This document shows positions 10,621-20,819 of a stretch of DNA of 64,000 nt, piece after piece. The notes beneath the pieces were generated by a model. The model saw only the letters and a list, made by a program, of their open reading frames with translations, was not told the DNA's origin and searched no databases. The position numbers and the translations under genes were made by a program. The stretch comes from Tricholoma matsutake (taxonomy: Eukaryota; Basidiomycota; Agaricomycetes; Agaricales; Tricholomataceae), in NCBI GenBank assembly GCA_026075535.2, contig AP026549.1, forward strand, positions 1,364,001 through 1,428,000, in the 5' to 3' direction. Numbering within the stretch: the stretch's first letter is position 1; the number at the start of each line of letters is the position of its first letter.

Positions 10621-11190
10621 GTCCACCCCATGAGCAGTTGCTCATGAGGCTGGTGGTGTGTGGTGCATGGTATGTTGGTGGCAGTGTTTGTCCATCATCC
10701 CCTCCCTCCCTCCCCCTCCCCTTGAACACCCTATGAGCACAGCCCTGTCCCATCGTTTCCCCTCCCTCTTGTCTCTGTCATGTCTCACCTCCCTCACCTC
10801 GCCTCCCCCATGGCTTCCCTCCCCTCCCTCGTTGTTCCACCCACTGTCCACCCCACGAGCAGTTGCTCACAAGGCTGGTGGTGCATGGTGCATCGTATGT
10901 TGGTCATGGTGTTTGTCCATCATCCCCTCCCTCCCTCCCCCTCCCCTTGAACACCCTATGAGCACAGCCCTGTCCCATCGTTTCCCCTCCCTCTTGTCTC
11001 TGTCATGTCTCACCTCCCTCACCTCGCCTCCCCCATGGCTTCCCTCCCCTCCCTCGTTGTTCCACCCACTGTCCACCCCACGAGCAGTTGCTCACAAGGC
11101 TGGTGGTGCATGGTGCATCGTATGTTGGTCATGGTGTTTGTCCATTGTCCCCTCCCTCCTTCCCCCTCCCCTTGAACACCCTATGAGCAG
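10621..11190. repeat. 225-bp tandem repeat within repeat X copy 1 (about 2.5 units)
   Basis: Units start at GTCCACCCC at 10621, 10846 and 11071, giving a period of exactly 225 bp; the third is cut short at about 11180. Each unit has a GAGCA..TGCTC hairpin, a CCCTCC-rich tract and a CATGTCTCACC block. Copy 2 of X has a single unit at 28096, so the array expanded in copy 1. Open frames of up to 180 codons here arise from the period being divisible by three. Confidence 0.88.
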
Positions 11191-11502
11191 ATGCTCATAG
11201 GCATGCATGGGGTGTCGCCATTGTCTCCCCTTCTGGTCATTGTCTCCCTTTCCCCTTGTCATTTTGTCACCCTTGTTGTTCATCCCCCTCATCATCTGCA
11301 CCCATGAACCACCCTATGGGCAGCTGCTCATAGGCATGTCATTTGGTGCTGTTGTCATCCCTCCACACTGTTCCCATGTTCTCACACCCCATATACACCC
11401 CGCGAGCAGTCACTCACAGCGGTGATGGGGGGTGCTGGATGTCATTGGTGTCGTGGGGGGTCCATGCACTCATGATTCACCCTACGAGCAGCAGCTCGTA
11501 GG
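11180..11502. other. GAGCA..TGCTC hairpin modules of repeat X copy 1
   Basis: A perfect palindrome with 10-bp arms (CCTATGAGCA/TGCTCATAGG) spans 11180-11201. A one-mismatch version lies at 11313-11334, and one with 9-bp arms (CCTACGAGC/GCTCGTAGG) at 11481-11502. A weaker member is near 11399-11416 and related ones open each 225-bp unit. Spacing is roughly 90-160 bp. The same series is in copy 2 at 28105, 28210, 28361, 28449 and 28528. Confidence 0.7.
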
Positions 11503-12001
11503 CATGGGGTGGGTGTGTTGTTGGTTTGACAGTGACATGGCACAAGGGGAGGGGTCAGGTGGTGCTTACTGGGTGGGTATTTCCCTTCTGGGGTCTCCTG
11601 GTGTTGCTCCCTATGCTCCTGACCATGATCAATACCCTCACATCCTGTTTTGATGGGGAGGAGGGGGGTTGCCAGGGGCGTCATTGGGTGTGGGTTTAGC
11701 TCGCATTGGTCCATTGTTACCCATGTAGATTAGAACCTAGAAACAAAACAAATGAGTTAGTTAGTTTACAAAAGTAAGAAACGAATGAAAAAAAAAAACT
11801 TACTATGGGCCCAAACAATGATTGCATCATTTGGGCGTCGTTCAGCATTGAAACTGGTCATTTCCAGTCTCGGGGGCTTGTCTAGAGATGGGGCTGAAGT
11901 GGGAGTGGTGGGAGTTGCTGGGTTGAGGTGGTTGAGGTGGGGGGGATGGAGGTGGCGTGCTTGTTGTCATCATTGGTGGTGGTGGTGGGAGTGATGAGCT
12001 G

Positions 12002-12044
12002 GCAGGTGTGATGACATGGAGATGTGCTTTGTCATCACACCTGC
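12002..12044. other. 15-bp-arm palindrome in repeat X
   Basis: GCAGGTGTGATGACA (12002-12016) is followed after 13 bases by its exact reverse complement (12030-12044). In copy 2 (about 29042-29084) the right arm is kept but the left is damaged. It lies just inside the right-hand tRNA-like box pair and the GGAATCC-rich right end of X. Confidence 0.75.
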
Positions 12045-12091
12045 GGAAATGGTATGTAGTATAGTATGATCACTTACCTGTAATGACTGTT

Positions 12092-12156
12092 TAGCCTAAT
12101 GGTATTGTTGTCAGTTTAGGCTTACATAATCTTCTGCAATGTCAAGGGTTCAATGC
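12092..12156 (+). promoter_or_regulatory. tRNA-like A and B boxes at the right end of X copy 1
   Basis: TAGCCTAATGG (12092-12102) resembles a Pol III A box and GGTTCAATGC (12147-12156) a B box, about 45 bases apart as in tRNA-derived promoters. Copy 2 has the pair at 29133-29143 and 29188-29197 with a better B box (GGTTCAATTC). The intervening sequence does not fold as a convincing tRNA. Confidence 0.5.
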
Positions 12157-12478
12157 TGGTGTGCATGTTGACTTTTTCATACTATATTACTAAGCAAGGC
12201 TGCTTTCATTCCTATTGGAATCCTATGTTGTCTGATGTCTTAGCATGACTTCGGAATAGTCCTATGTGATTCCTATGACCAGAAATTCCTAGGAAATTCC
12301 TCGGAAATTCTGATAGTCCAATCGGAATCACATCAGACTGGATTAGGACTAAATCTGCTATTTCATGTCAATTTGGCTGGTGAAAATGACATTGGAATAT
12401 GGTTGGAATCCAATTGGACTCCAATTGGAATCATCGGAATCATTGGATTCCTATAGGAATACGGGGGGGAGTGTAAAG

Positions 12479-13017
12479 ACCTCTCTCAATGCGTGGAATG
12501 CATCTGGGCTCAACATCAATCGCTGGACCCCTGAATGTGAGGCATGGTACCAACAACTCCATCAGTTGATACATCAAGGCATGTCTTGTCCACTGAGCAG
12601 CTGGGATTGGAGAACCATGCTCAGGTTGACTTCAACTGCAAGGACTCTGGTGTATCAGATGGATGCAGCAGCAGTGACATATCTTGAATCTGATGAAGTG
12701 GGATTGTTGGTGGACAGCTTCATCACTGTCAGGCACTGTGCACTTTGTTGAAAGTCTGTGTCTACAATGCACTGTGAGGTGGATGTTGTCAGAACTGGTA
12801 GCTGGACTCTTTTATCTCCTCACCATATATTTCTTGAACCTGTACTTACATCAAAATATTTACTGGCCTCTGCTTTGTGTACCATTGTCACAATATCCTG
12901 AAAGAAATCAAAGTCAGAACTGTGTGATAGTGAAGTGTGACCACTTGTTGGGTCCTATGATGTGTGGTGTGCAGGCGATGAATGGGGCAATGAGTGGGCA
13001 ATGAGTGGGCATTGACT
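12479..13017. other. Right flank of X copy 1; possible coding remnant, unassigned
   Basis: After the X end, a plus-strand frame stays open from inside X to 12751, with the part outside X reading WTPECEAWYQQLHQLIHQ and LVYQMDAAAVTYLESDEVG. Its composition looks protein-like, so X may have landed in a gene or another element, but no family is recognised and no upstream part is found. The remaining bases to 13017 hold nothing further that I can support. Confidence 0.3.
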
Positions 13018-13245
13018 GCAAAAACTGTTTGCAGTTTTCATGCAGAACCGGTCCAGTAGACTTTTTGGGACTTAATCTGCTGAAATTAGGTTTTGCGGGG
13101 AAATCGACATGTTAAGTATAGAAATAGCTGAGCAAAAACTGTTCATAGTTTTGGTGCAGAACTGGTCTGGTAGACTTTTTGGGACTTAATCTGCTGAAAT
13201 CAGGTTTTGCAGAGAAATTGACATGTCAAGTATAGAAATGGCTGA
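13018..13245. repeat. 114-bp tandem duplication
   Basis: Two adjacent units start with GCAAAAACTGTT at 13018 and 13132 and share ACTTTTTGGGACTTAATC and AATTGACATG-like blocks with about 85-90 per cent identity. They lie in unassigned sequence. The pattern resembles an old tandem duplication rather than a mobile element end. Confidence 0.8.
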
Positions 13246-14570
13246 TGTAATGGGACTGCAGCCCAAATCCAGACCGAGTTTTGCATCTATATCAGTATAA
13301 ATTGTGTCGGCATTGCTCCAAAACTATGCCAGCATGTATGCTACAAACTGTTTACAGCATGGATTCCTACATAATAAACCCAGTAAGCCTCTCAAATCTT
13401 TTTCTGGCACATAGGCTGCCGATGCATTTTGCAGGGATTCCTATATATTACATGCGGTAATACCTGCTGGATATCCATTTAGGCGGCGCCTATATTTTGA
13501 AATCCCTGAAGTGTGAGGTTCATCCCCGGTAATCACCGCAACGTTAGATCGCACATTTTTCCCATGGGGGCCAGGCTCTTGAAAATCCAGCCTGAATCAG
13601 ATCAGAAAAGCCAAATAATACCTCATTCTCAATACTGAGAACTTAAAATAGAGCCAGTGCATGGGAAAAGATGGCATTATGACAATCACCTTATCGCAAG
13701 GTGTCTGTGGCTGTGTTGAGCTCTGGGATCACTGATGATCTCAACAGTTTCAATTTAGAACCACTTACCACTCCTCCAAATGACCAACCCACTTTCCCTG
13801 ACCCCATTTCGACTTCTTTATCTGCTCAAGATCAGGTTATGAAGATTACAATTTCTGGAAGTGATTCTACTGTGAAGGCAGCTGGAGTTTCAGCTAAAGG
13901 GAAAGGGAGGAAGAAGGATTAAGTGTGAGATGTTGTGAGAACGACATCTGGAGGTAAGGATAGCGTGATCCTGGTGATGCGCACTCCAGTATTTTCCTTT
14001 TCATCTTTCTGTTCTGTTATCTCATTTATTTCATCTCTATGGTTTCTTTCCTTTTCTTTTATTCTATCTCTTCTCATATGATGACTTATCTGTATTTCCA
14101 ATTCCTTGCTGCTCACTACTTGACAACGAGCTGGACTCTTTATTTAGGTACCTGACATGCCCAAATTCTTACTTATATAAATGTTTAACGAGCAGTTTTG
14201 TAACTAGTAGATCAGAGAATTCTGGGCCTATTAAACTGTCTATTGAGTGAACTTAGAGCTTTGTGTGCTAGAACTGTGACTCATCACACTTGTATCACAC
14301 ATCAGGACTTGATCATGACTCACATCACCTTGCTTGTCAAGGTCCTTCCCAGTTGAAATTTGTGGGAACTGTGCCACCATGGGAGTCTCTCGGCACCACA
14401 TGGTCAGGTGTGATTCCTGTGGTGAAGAAGTTGAGCTGTAGCAATTGTGAAATGAACTACTAAGCTCCAGAAAGTATCAGAAATCATTGATTGTGTTGTT
14501 TAAAACCCTCCAGAAATAAAAAAATGAATCCTGGGAAGCAAGTGCCTTACATCTCATGCAATTTCTGTGT
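13246..14570. other. Unassigned stretch with one short C-terminal-like ORF
   Basis: A plus-strand frame at 13701-13922 encodes about 73 residues, Pro/Ser/Thr-rich and ending in KGKGRKKD, and has no ATG of its own. It could be the last exon of a lost gene. Otherwise the stretch has many stops in all frames and no recognisable motif. The last bases (GTGT, 14567-14570) are the target site of the LTR element that follows. Confidence 0.3.
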
Positions 14571-14709
14571 TGGAGATGTAGTGAGTCTCCTGCCTATAGC
14601 TATGGCAGGGACAGTGTAGTGATAGGATGACTCTCTATATACAGGTGATTGGCTACTGACTACATGGTCACATGACTACCTGGAGTAGGTGCCCAGACAC
14701 CCTACTCCA
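14571..14709 (-). repeat. 3' LTR of the non-autonomous element (139 bp)
   Basis: Same length as its partner at 17339-17477 and differing at only about eight positions, mostly transitions (for example TGATTGGC against TGATCAGC). Ends are TGGAG..CTCCA. Confidence 0.9.
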
Positions 14710-14935
14710 TCTGCCCACCTCCAAAAAAGGCAACATCCCCATCACCACAGAAAGAAACCAAAAAAAAAAAAGCTGAAAACAAAACAATAGGTATAGGAAT
14801 AATATAAACAATGTAACCAGAAAAATTCTATGCATGATATAAAAAATATAGTAGTGAAAGACTCAACATGGGGGTGTCCATCCCGAAGCTTGAAGTGCCT
14901 GATGCAAATCAAGGAGATGGGGGTCTTGATCCCAG

Positions 14936-17044
14936 TCAAGTACTGGAGATGCCAGCACAGGAGTTGAAGTAGGAGCTGCAGATCCAATGGGAATGGTGAG
15001 GACTGGCCTCCCTGGTCCAATACCAAAGGGGTGTCATTGAGTGATGAAAGGTTGGGGCTGAGGTGGCGGGACTGGATAAAAAAATTCTCAATGCTGTAAA
15101 AAAAATGGTCGGGTTTGTCATTGTTGTTGAGTTCTGAATGGTTGCATATGGCCCACTTTCAGATCTGAGGTTTCGCAGCTGGGTACTGGGAGCAGTAGGT
15201 AATGATGTGGCATCGTCAGCCCAGTCGAAACGTGCTGGTACAGGTGTTGAACTCGGTGGTATACGGCTTGAGGGGGGTGAGACAAGAGATGGGGGCTGTA
15301 GAACAGGGCCAGGGGGGAGTTCGGACATGGTGGCAGCCGTGGGAGATGGGGGGGACAACGAAACAGCTCGTTTATGGGGGTTGTGGGGTGAGCTGGGGTG
15401 TATGGGTGGAGATGGGGGCCTAGACAGTGAACAGGGGGTGTTGAAAGGTGTCGATGGCATCATTAGTGACACGGCAGGGGTGTAGGACACAGGTGGTGGT
15501 GAAATGGTTCATTTTGGGGGGTTCGTGGATGAGCTAGGGCTTTGGGATGCATTTTGGGGGTATTTTGCTGGTTCTGGCTGCGTACATTGTCGTTCTGGAG
15601 CTGCCAATGGTGGTCCTGAGTTGGGCAGAGCAGGGGATTTGGTCATTGTCGATGAACACATCGATGATGACATGGCGGTCGCGCTGGGTGTTTCGGAGCG
15701 AATGGGGGTCTGGGGAGCGAGTTGGGGGGAGCAGGGTGACATGGGATGGCTCCTGGATCATTGTTTGCAATGGTGGGGTCTGCAGTGTTCATCTGTCAAG
15801 CAGACAATGTGTTTCGACAAATGCAGCTGCTCGTCATCTCCTGAATCGGTTTCCTCAGCTGTAGACAGTCCTTGTGCATCGTTTTCGGCCTCCTTCGCAG
15901 TCTTTGGGGTGTCAGCAGTTGTCTGGGTGCTAGCTGTGGCCCAGGACATTGTTTTGATGGTTGTTACTGCAGGTGTTGCTGCCATTGTTGGCAGTGATGT
16001 GGTGGTAGCAGTAGGCAGTTCTGGATGTGAGACAAGGGGCTGGGGAGTTTGCAGTAGGACTGGGTGTTGACTTGGCAGGGTGTGGTGTTGTTTGCGAGAA
16101 GCTGGGGGCCAGTTTGGAGCAGGGGAAGAGGTTGTGGTCATTGATGGCAGCATTGACATGGCTGATGGGGGCTGTGCAGGCACATCAATGGTGCTGTGGC
16201 AACAGTGAGGGTTGGGCTGGGGGGTTTGACAAGAGTTTGGGTGGCCATTTCATTAATTTTAGGTGTGGCTTGGGTACTGAAGTCAATGGTGGTGGTAATG
16301 TTGGTCTGGGAATTGGCATTGATGGTGATAGTGGCATCAGTTTGGGTCTCGACCTCCTCCAGGAGAACTGCTTTACAGATGAGCTCACATGCATAGGCCG
16401 CCATCAATGGGCAGAGCCCAGCGCTGTGTCCCTCCATGAGCCATTTCCATTGTTCCTCTGCTTTCCCTTCCTCCCTTTCTTTTGCATGTTTGGCCTCCTG
16501 AGCTTTCTTCTGATCTTCTTCTCTAATCATCTTGAATACATCATCGTCTCTCAGTGCGCTGTCTTTGAGTCCTCTCTTGTACCCTTCATCGAATCCGTCA
16601 CCTCTTCCTTCCTCATACCTTCTTTGTCTGTTTCAAGCTCCTGCTTCTTCCCCATCTTCAGTCCTTCCTGAACTCCTTCCTGCCATCCATCAAGTCTTGC
16701 ATCCTCCAGGAGTTGCTGTACTTCATCATGGCTGTAGGTAAATGGTTCATTTGGTGATGGTGCGGCAGTGGCTGTGTTGACGCACATCGCATCATTGGCA
16801 TCATTGGCTGCCTCGTTTGTAGATATCTTTGCTGTAGTAGTCATAATGATGCTTGTATTAAGTGTTTGAGCTGTAGTTGCACTAGTTTCAGCTTCTGTAC
16901 TCGCAGTACTGCTCATAACAGTGTTTATGGCTGTGATGTTTGTTTCAGGTGCATATTCTTGCGCCATTTTTTGTTGTTGCTTCATTTGCCTTGTCCTGGA
17001 CCTGGCATGCTCAGTGGTAGAAACTGGTAGTAGGCTGGTTCTGA

Positions 17045-17133
<89 letters not shown>

Positions 17134-17261
17134 TGTCTGGTTCTGGTTCTGGTTCCATGGTTCTGTGGACTAGGTTCTGGGTGCTGGGACAAGAGACTTG
17201 AGACTAAAAGTGGGAAGCAAAGAGCTAGATGTGAGTTTTGAACCATTGTGACATGGTGCAT
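14936..17261 (-). pseudogene. Proline-rich ORF of the non-autonomous LTR element
   Basis: One long minus-strand reading frame broken by TGA codons at 15756-15758 and 15509-15511 (both CGA-like) and by at least two one-base frameshifts (near 16590-16610 and 16180). From the N end it has a dipeptide-repeat region made by a GGTTCT microsatellite; an Ala/Thr-rich stretch; a region with G-X3-G spacing (DGWQEGVQEGLKMG, continuing in the next frame as YEEGRGDGFDEGYKRGLKD); a charged helix (REEDQKKAQEAKHAKEREEG); long Pro/Ser/Thr linkers; and a C-terminal block with PARFDWADDATSLP. No catalytic motif is seen. It may be a Gag-like structural protein or captured host sequence; I cannot name a family. 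Confidence 0.65.
17036..17155. repeat. (GGTTCT)n microsatellite
   Basis: About 18 near-perfect copies of the hexamer, with a few variants at each edge (GATTCT, GTGTCT). In one minus frame it encodes Arg-Thr repeats, in another Glu-Pro repeats, and on the plus strand Leu-Val. Given the surrounding ORF, the Glu-Pro frame may be the original. Confidence 0.95.
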
Positions 17262-17307
17262 GAGAATGAAAGCAAGAGTGACAAGAAAAAGAACAGAAGC
17301 AGCTGTG

Positions 17308-17335
17308 AGTGCATCGAATCACACTCTCATCACCA
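17308..17335 (-). other. Putative primer binding site, tRNA 3'-end-like
   Basis: On the plus strand the segment reads as the 3' end of a tRNA: a T-arm-like TCGAATC core (17314-17320), acceptor-like bases, then CCA at 17333-17335, three bases before the LTR. The donor tRNA is not identified; several bases depart from a canonical T arm. Confidence 0.55.
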
Positions 17336-17338
17336 AGA

Positions 17339-17477
17339 TGGAGATGTAGCAAGTCTCCTGCCTATAGCTATGGCAGGGATGGTGTAGTGATAGGATGACT
17401 CTCTATGTACAGGTGATCAGCTACTGACTACGTGGTCACATGACTACCTGGAGTAGGTGCCCAGACACCCTACTCCA
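17339..17477 (-). repeat. 5' LTR of the non-autonomous element (139 bp)
   Basis: Partner of 14571-14709. On the minus strand it is followed after three bases by TGGTGATGAGAGTGTGATTC, which pairs with a tRNA-like 3' end (T-arm-like ATCGAATC, then CCA). Confidence 0.9.
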
Positions 17478-17481
17478 GTGT

Positions 17482-18651
17482 GGCGATGTTGCAGAACTGA
17501 CATGACCAAACACTGGGTGTCCAGGAATGTCCCTCAGCACGACTCTTCTCAAACACCAAATCAAACTGCCACCACTCCATCAAACAAACAGCACCTTGTC
17601 TATCGTGATGTCAGTGAACAACCTTTCAGACCACCCATGTGGCCCCAAAGACAAAGCTGTAGATAGGATGAGACTTTCTATTTGAATGGAACTCCTAGGT
17701 TTAACTGTTCCTACTGTCTCTTTCTGTGTTTACATCTGATAACAGTCTGCCAGCTGTGAAAATCCAATTGGGTTGGCAACCTGCTGGTTGACATTCACCC
17801 CGGGCAGCATAATGCCATGTGGAGCACCACAAACACCTGCCGGAGAATAGAAGTCCTTTCAATGCCCCTAGACCACCAATATTATGACTTCATTCTATAG
17901 CCATGTATGTAACTGTCCTCCAAAACAACCCAGTGATGATTGCCTGTCCCTGCCTGTCCAAGATTACTTCCGACTATTCCTGTGTTTCATTGCAGTGAGA
18001 CGACATGCTCGATGCTCAACACCATATTTAGCTGCTGCAATCAGAACAAATTAGAGCTGCTATGTCATCCCACTCTGCAGTATCCTCACATAGCACTCAA
18101 GTTTTAACTGACTGACCTGTAAGCTTCATGACTGCCTTCAAACTGTATGGCCTGACCTTTTCCTCCTCCCTACAGCCACCAGCCACTATCGTTTGGGGCC
18201 TTCTCTTTGCAGGCAGAGGCAATGAGACTCTCCCTGTCCCTGTCCCACTTGAAGTTGGGCCGTCCGCATTTGTCTTAGCCTGCAACCTCAACAAGACTTT
18301 GTGGCTGTATCCTGACTTGGACCAGGAATCGGCAGTGGACATGCCCTACCACCAAGAACAAGTGTGGCAGGGTAATTGTTCTATTGGTGCTCTGTTGACC
18401 AGGAGGTCACAATGTGTGAGGCAAGGTAAGCAAACTCAGTAGAACATTGATAGGTCCACCTTGTTGTTCAAGCTTGGAAAACACATCTATGATCATCGTC
18501 AAAACTCTACAAACCCATACAAACCCCTCCAAAGCTCTACAAACCCCTCCGAAGCTCTACGACGCTCTATGAAGCTCTACAAAGTCACGAGAATGCTTCA
18601 AAATCCTTCACAATGCTTCGAAACTCTTTACAACACCTCGAAATTCTTCGT
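17482..18651. other. Unassigned stretch between two non-autonomous elements
   Basis: A plus-strand frame at 18128-18442 (104 codons) is the only sizeable one and matches nothing I recognise. Bases 18495-18650 are built from short CTCTACAAA / CCCCTCCAAAG / CTTCGAAA variants, similar in flavour to the arms of the next element. No RNA gene or element end is evident. Confidence 0.3.
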
Positions 18652-20819
18652 TGATTATGCTCGACCCAGAAACCCAAACAAAACCTACCAAAATGGCCTT
18701 GGATGGTATAACATGAGTTAGAGGAAGGGTGTGAGGTGGTACTAAAGGTCACCAAGGTCAACCTGATGGACACGTAAGACGTCCGAGTGGGTACAAAGGG
18801 CTTCGAGAATGTTCAAAGGGGCGCGAGATCTCTCGATGTAAGTTCGAGGGAGATCAATAAGGTTCAAGGGGTAGAGGAGACATTCGAGGTAATTGGGAAT
18901 GGTGTAGATGGTTTATGAAGGGTGTAGAAAGAATATGTGAGTGAGGCAGTAATGATAGTGACAAGGGGCAATAATGATATACGATGGACGAAGGGTTCGA
19001 GGGCTAATATGAAGTTTTGAGGAAGTTTGCAATGATTCACAGAACTTCAGGCTAGACGAGAGGCTTGGACTCAAGAGCTGAACTCTTAAATCAGACAATA
19101 GTGAAGTAAGATGATTTCTTTTCTCCTTCTCAAGTGAGTAACTATTACAAGTTTAAATAAGTTCTGAAGAGGTACTACCAAAAAGGGAAGGAGAACATGA
19201 GGCCTACATGAGGTGAAGTCTAGGATAAAAGATAAACCTCTATCACTGAGTAAAACAATAAAAGATAAGAATTAAAGCTCTGGAGTCCTGATATGTGCAA
19301 AATGTACTCGTCCTATGTCATTACAAACTGTCTAAATGTCGGAAATTCACCTCATTGCATCCTAAGTCATCTTACACATGCTCAGTCAGTGGCCAAATAG
19401 CTTGGTCAACCTTGCTATTACTTGTCGGTGTGTAGTAAGAGTGCCCAAGGCCATGATGATGGCAGCCAAGCGCATTCGAAGTGTTCCTAAATTGTTTGAG
19501 GGGGATCGAGGAGGATTGAGGTAGCGCGAGGCTGCTCGAAGCCTGTTCGGGAGTGTTTTGCGAGGCTTGAAGGTGTTTGAGGGGTTCCAAGTGCCATGGG
19601 AGATTGATGTGGAACTGCTGTGAGTGGTTACAGACCTTATAGTGCGAGGTGGACCTATCATCATATGCCTTTGGCCACCATAGTACAACTCCCCCGACCT
19701 TCGGACAGCTCAGGATATACACTTGGAGCATTGTCGATGGGTTCCAAACCAGTATCGAGCAATATTGCAGTGATATCGGCCTTCGAACAAGTCCGATATT
19801 TCCTCAACTGACTTCGAAAATCATCGAACATTGCAAATTGACATTGGACACTATATTGCTATCTGAATACTCATCGCACACATGCCAGACGTATCCCCTA
19901 CCATCGTCGAACAATATCACACCAATATCAGGCCATGAACAAAGTCCGAAGAATCTTCGAAAATCTTCGAAAAACATTGAACCTCGAAAAACATCGTCGG
20001 ACACAGTATTTCCTGTTCAAACAATCTTCGGATGCATGCTGGACACATGGGACACTATATCGCATATATCGAACACATTTCGACTGCATGTGTATGCATA
20101 CAATCCCCTTGAAGCAGTTTCCGATCTTTTATTCAATTTATAACAAGGACAGTCTGGTTTTAGCTATTCTTTCTTATTATTTCTTCATCATGTGTTATAT
20201 TCACCCTTTCTAGGCTCGCTTTATTGTTCTGATATACTTATATTGTCTTTTGCCTCGAGTTTTCCACATGTTTGCCTCATGTTCTCTAGCCTTTTTAGGT
20301 ACTTTCTTTATTTTATATAAAAAGATGTACTAGATACAAAGAAAAACAAGGAAGTTGTTGTCTTCCTCCCAGATCACAGTGATTTGAGAGTTCAGTTTAG
20401 TCTTATTCAGTCCAAAGTTTGGTGTTTTATGCTAAACTTCCTTGAAATTCCTCGAAATTCCTTGCATTACACTATTTTCACTCTTGTTTCCCTCGATTAG
20501 CCTTTTCTTCACTTCTACTACTCGTCTAGTCCCCTGATCTTGGGTCCGAACATATCTGTGCACTCGAAATTCCTCGAGACTTCCTCAAAAAGCATCACGA
20601 CATCTCAAAAAGCATTGCGACATCTCAAAAATCATCGCAAGTCCTCGAAACACATTCTTTTAGCCTCGGACTGCTTTGACCAGCAGTCCTTTTATGACTA
20701 TTTGATGGTTGGTCTGACAGGTGACATCTAGAGGGCATCACACCCTTCCTCTGACTTGTGTTATACCATCTGAAGCCTTTTTGTGGGTTTTGTTTGAGTT
20801 TCCAGGTTGAGCATCATCA
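18652..20819. mobile_element. Non-coding inverted-repeat element related to the KDZ transposon
   Basis: The ends are inverted copies: left TGATTATGCTCGACC.., right (reverse complement) TGATGATGCTCAACC... Similarity continues inward through GATGGTATAACA and GAGGAAGGGTGTGA, and further in near 19080-19200 against 20270-20400. The same terminal words (TGATGATACTCAACC, GAGGAAGGGTGTGAG) are the ends of the KDZ element at 39599-45695, so this is probably a deleted, non-autonomous relative. It has no transposase-like frame. Target duplications are not clear. Confidence 0.72.

Larger units (their letters stand above)
3002..12478. mobile_element. Repeat X, copy 1, split by chromovirus B
   Basis: Segments 3002-3314 and 10621-12478 together align almost end to end with 27803-29506 (copy 2). 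Shared landmarks are the CCCTC hairpin at the left, long CT-rich tracts, GAGCA..TGCTC hairpins, an AAAACAAATGA block, a 15-bp palindrome, a tRNA-like A/B box pair and the right end GGGGAGTGTAAAG. The 455-bp left end seen in copy 2 (27344-27800) is missing here, where gypsy A abuts. Most differences between copies are transitions at CpG. No protein-coding gene is evident; long open frames at 10658-11200 come from a 225-bp tandem repeat whose length is divisible by three. X is probably a non-autonomous DNA transposon, but its superfamily is not identified. Confidence 0.75.
14571..17477 (-). mobile_element. Non-autonomous LTR retrotransposon (139-bp LTRs, 2.9 kb) with one degenerate ORF
   Basis: Direct repeats at 14571-14709 and 17339-17477 both start TGGAGATGTAG and end CCCTACTCCA, with 5-bp inverted TGGAG/CTCCA ends. 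GTGT at 14567-14570 and 17478-17481 is a 4-bp target duplication. Orientation is minus: next to the right LTR, bases 17308-17335 look like a tRNA 3' end finishing in CCA, so their complement can serve as primer binding site, and a purine-rich tract (minus strand, 14710-14722) precedes the left LTR. There is no protease, RT or integrase. The only long frame is a proline- and threonine-rich ORF on the minus strand. It would need enzymes from another element. Confidence 0.87.

Noticed and set aside
10658..11200. A 180-codon plus-strand protein with internal repeats
   Set aside because: It arises from the 225-bp tandem repeat (divisible by three) in the non-coding X element; composition is low complexity and other frames are equally open.
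15138..16671. Plus-strand glycine/valine-rich ORFs of 115-214 codons
   Set aside because: They are antisense shadows of the proline-rich minus-strand ORF of the non-autonomous LTR element.
16921..17241. Leucine-valine-rich membrane protein on the plus strand
   Set aside because: It is the antisense reading of the (GGTTCT)n microsatellite inside a minus-strand ORF.
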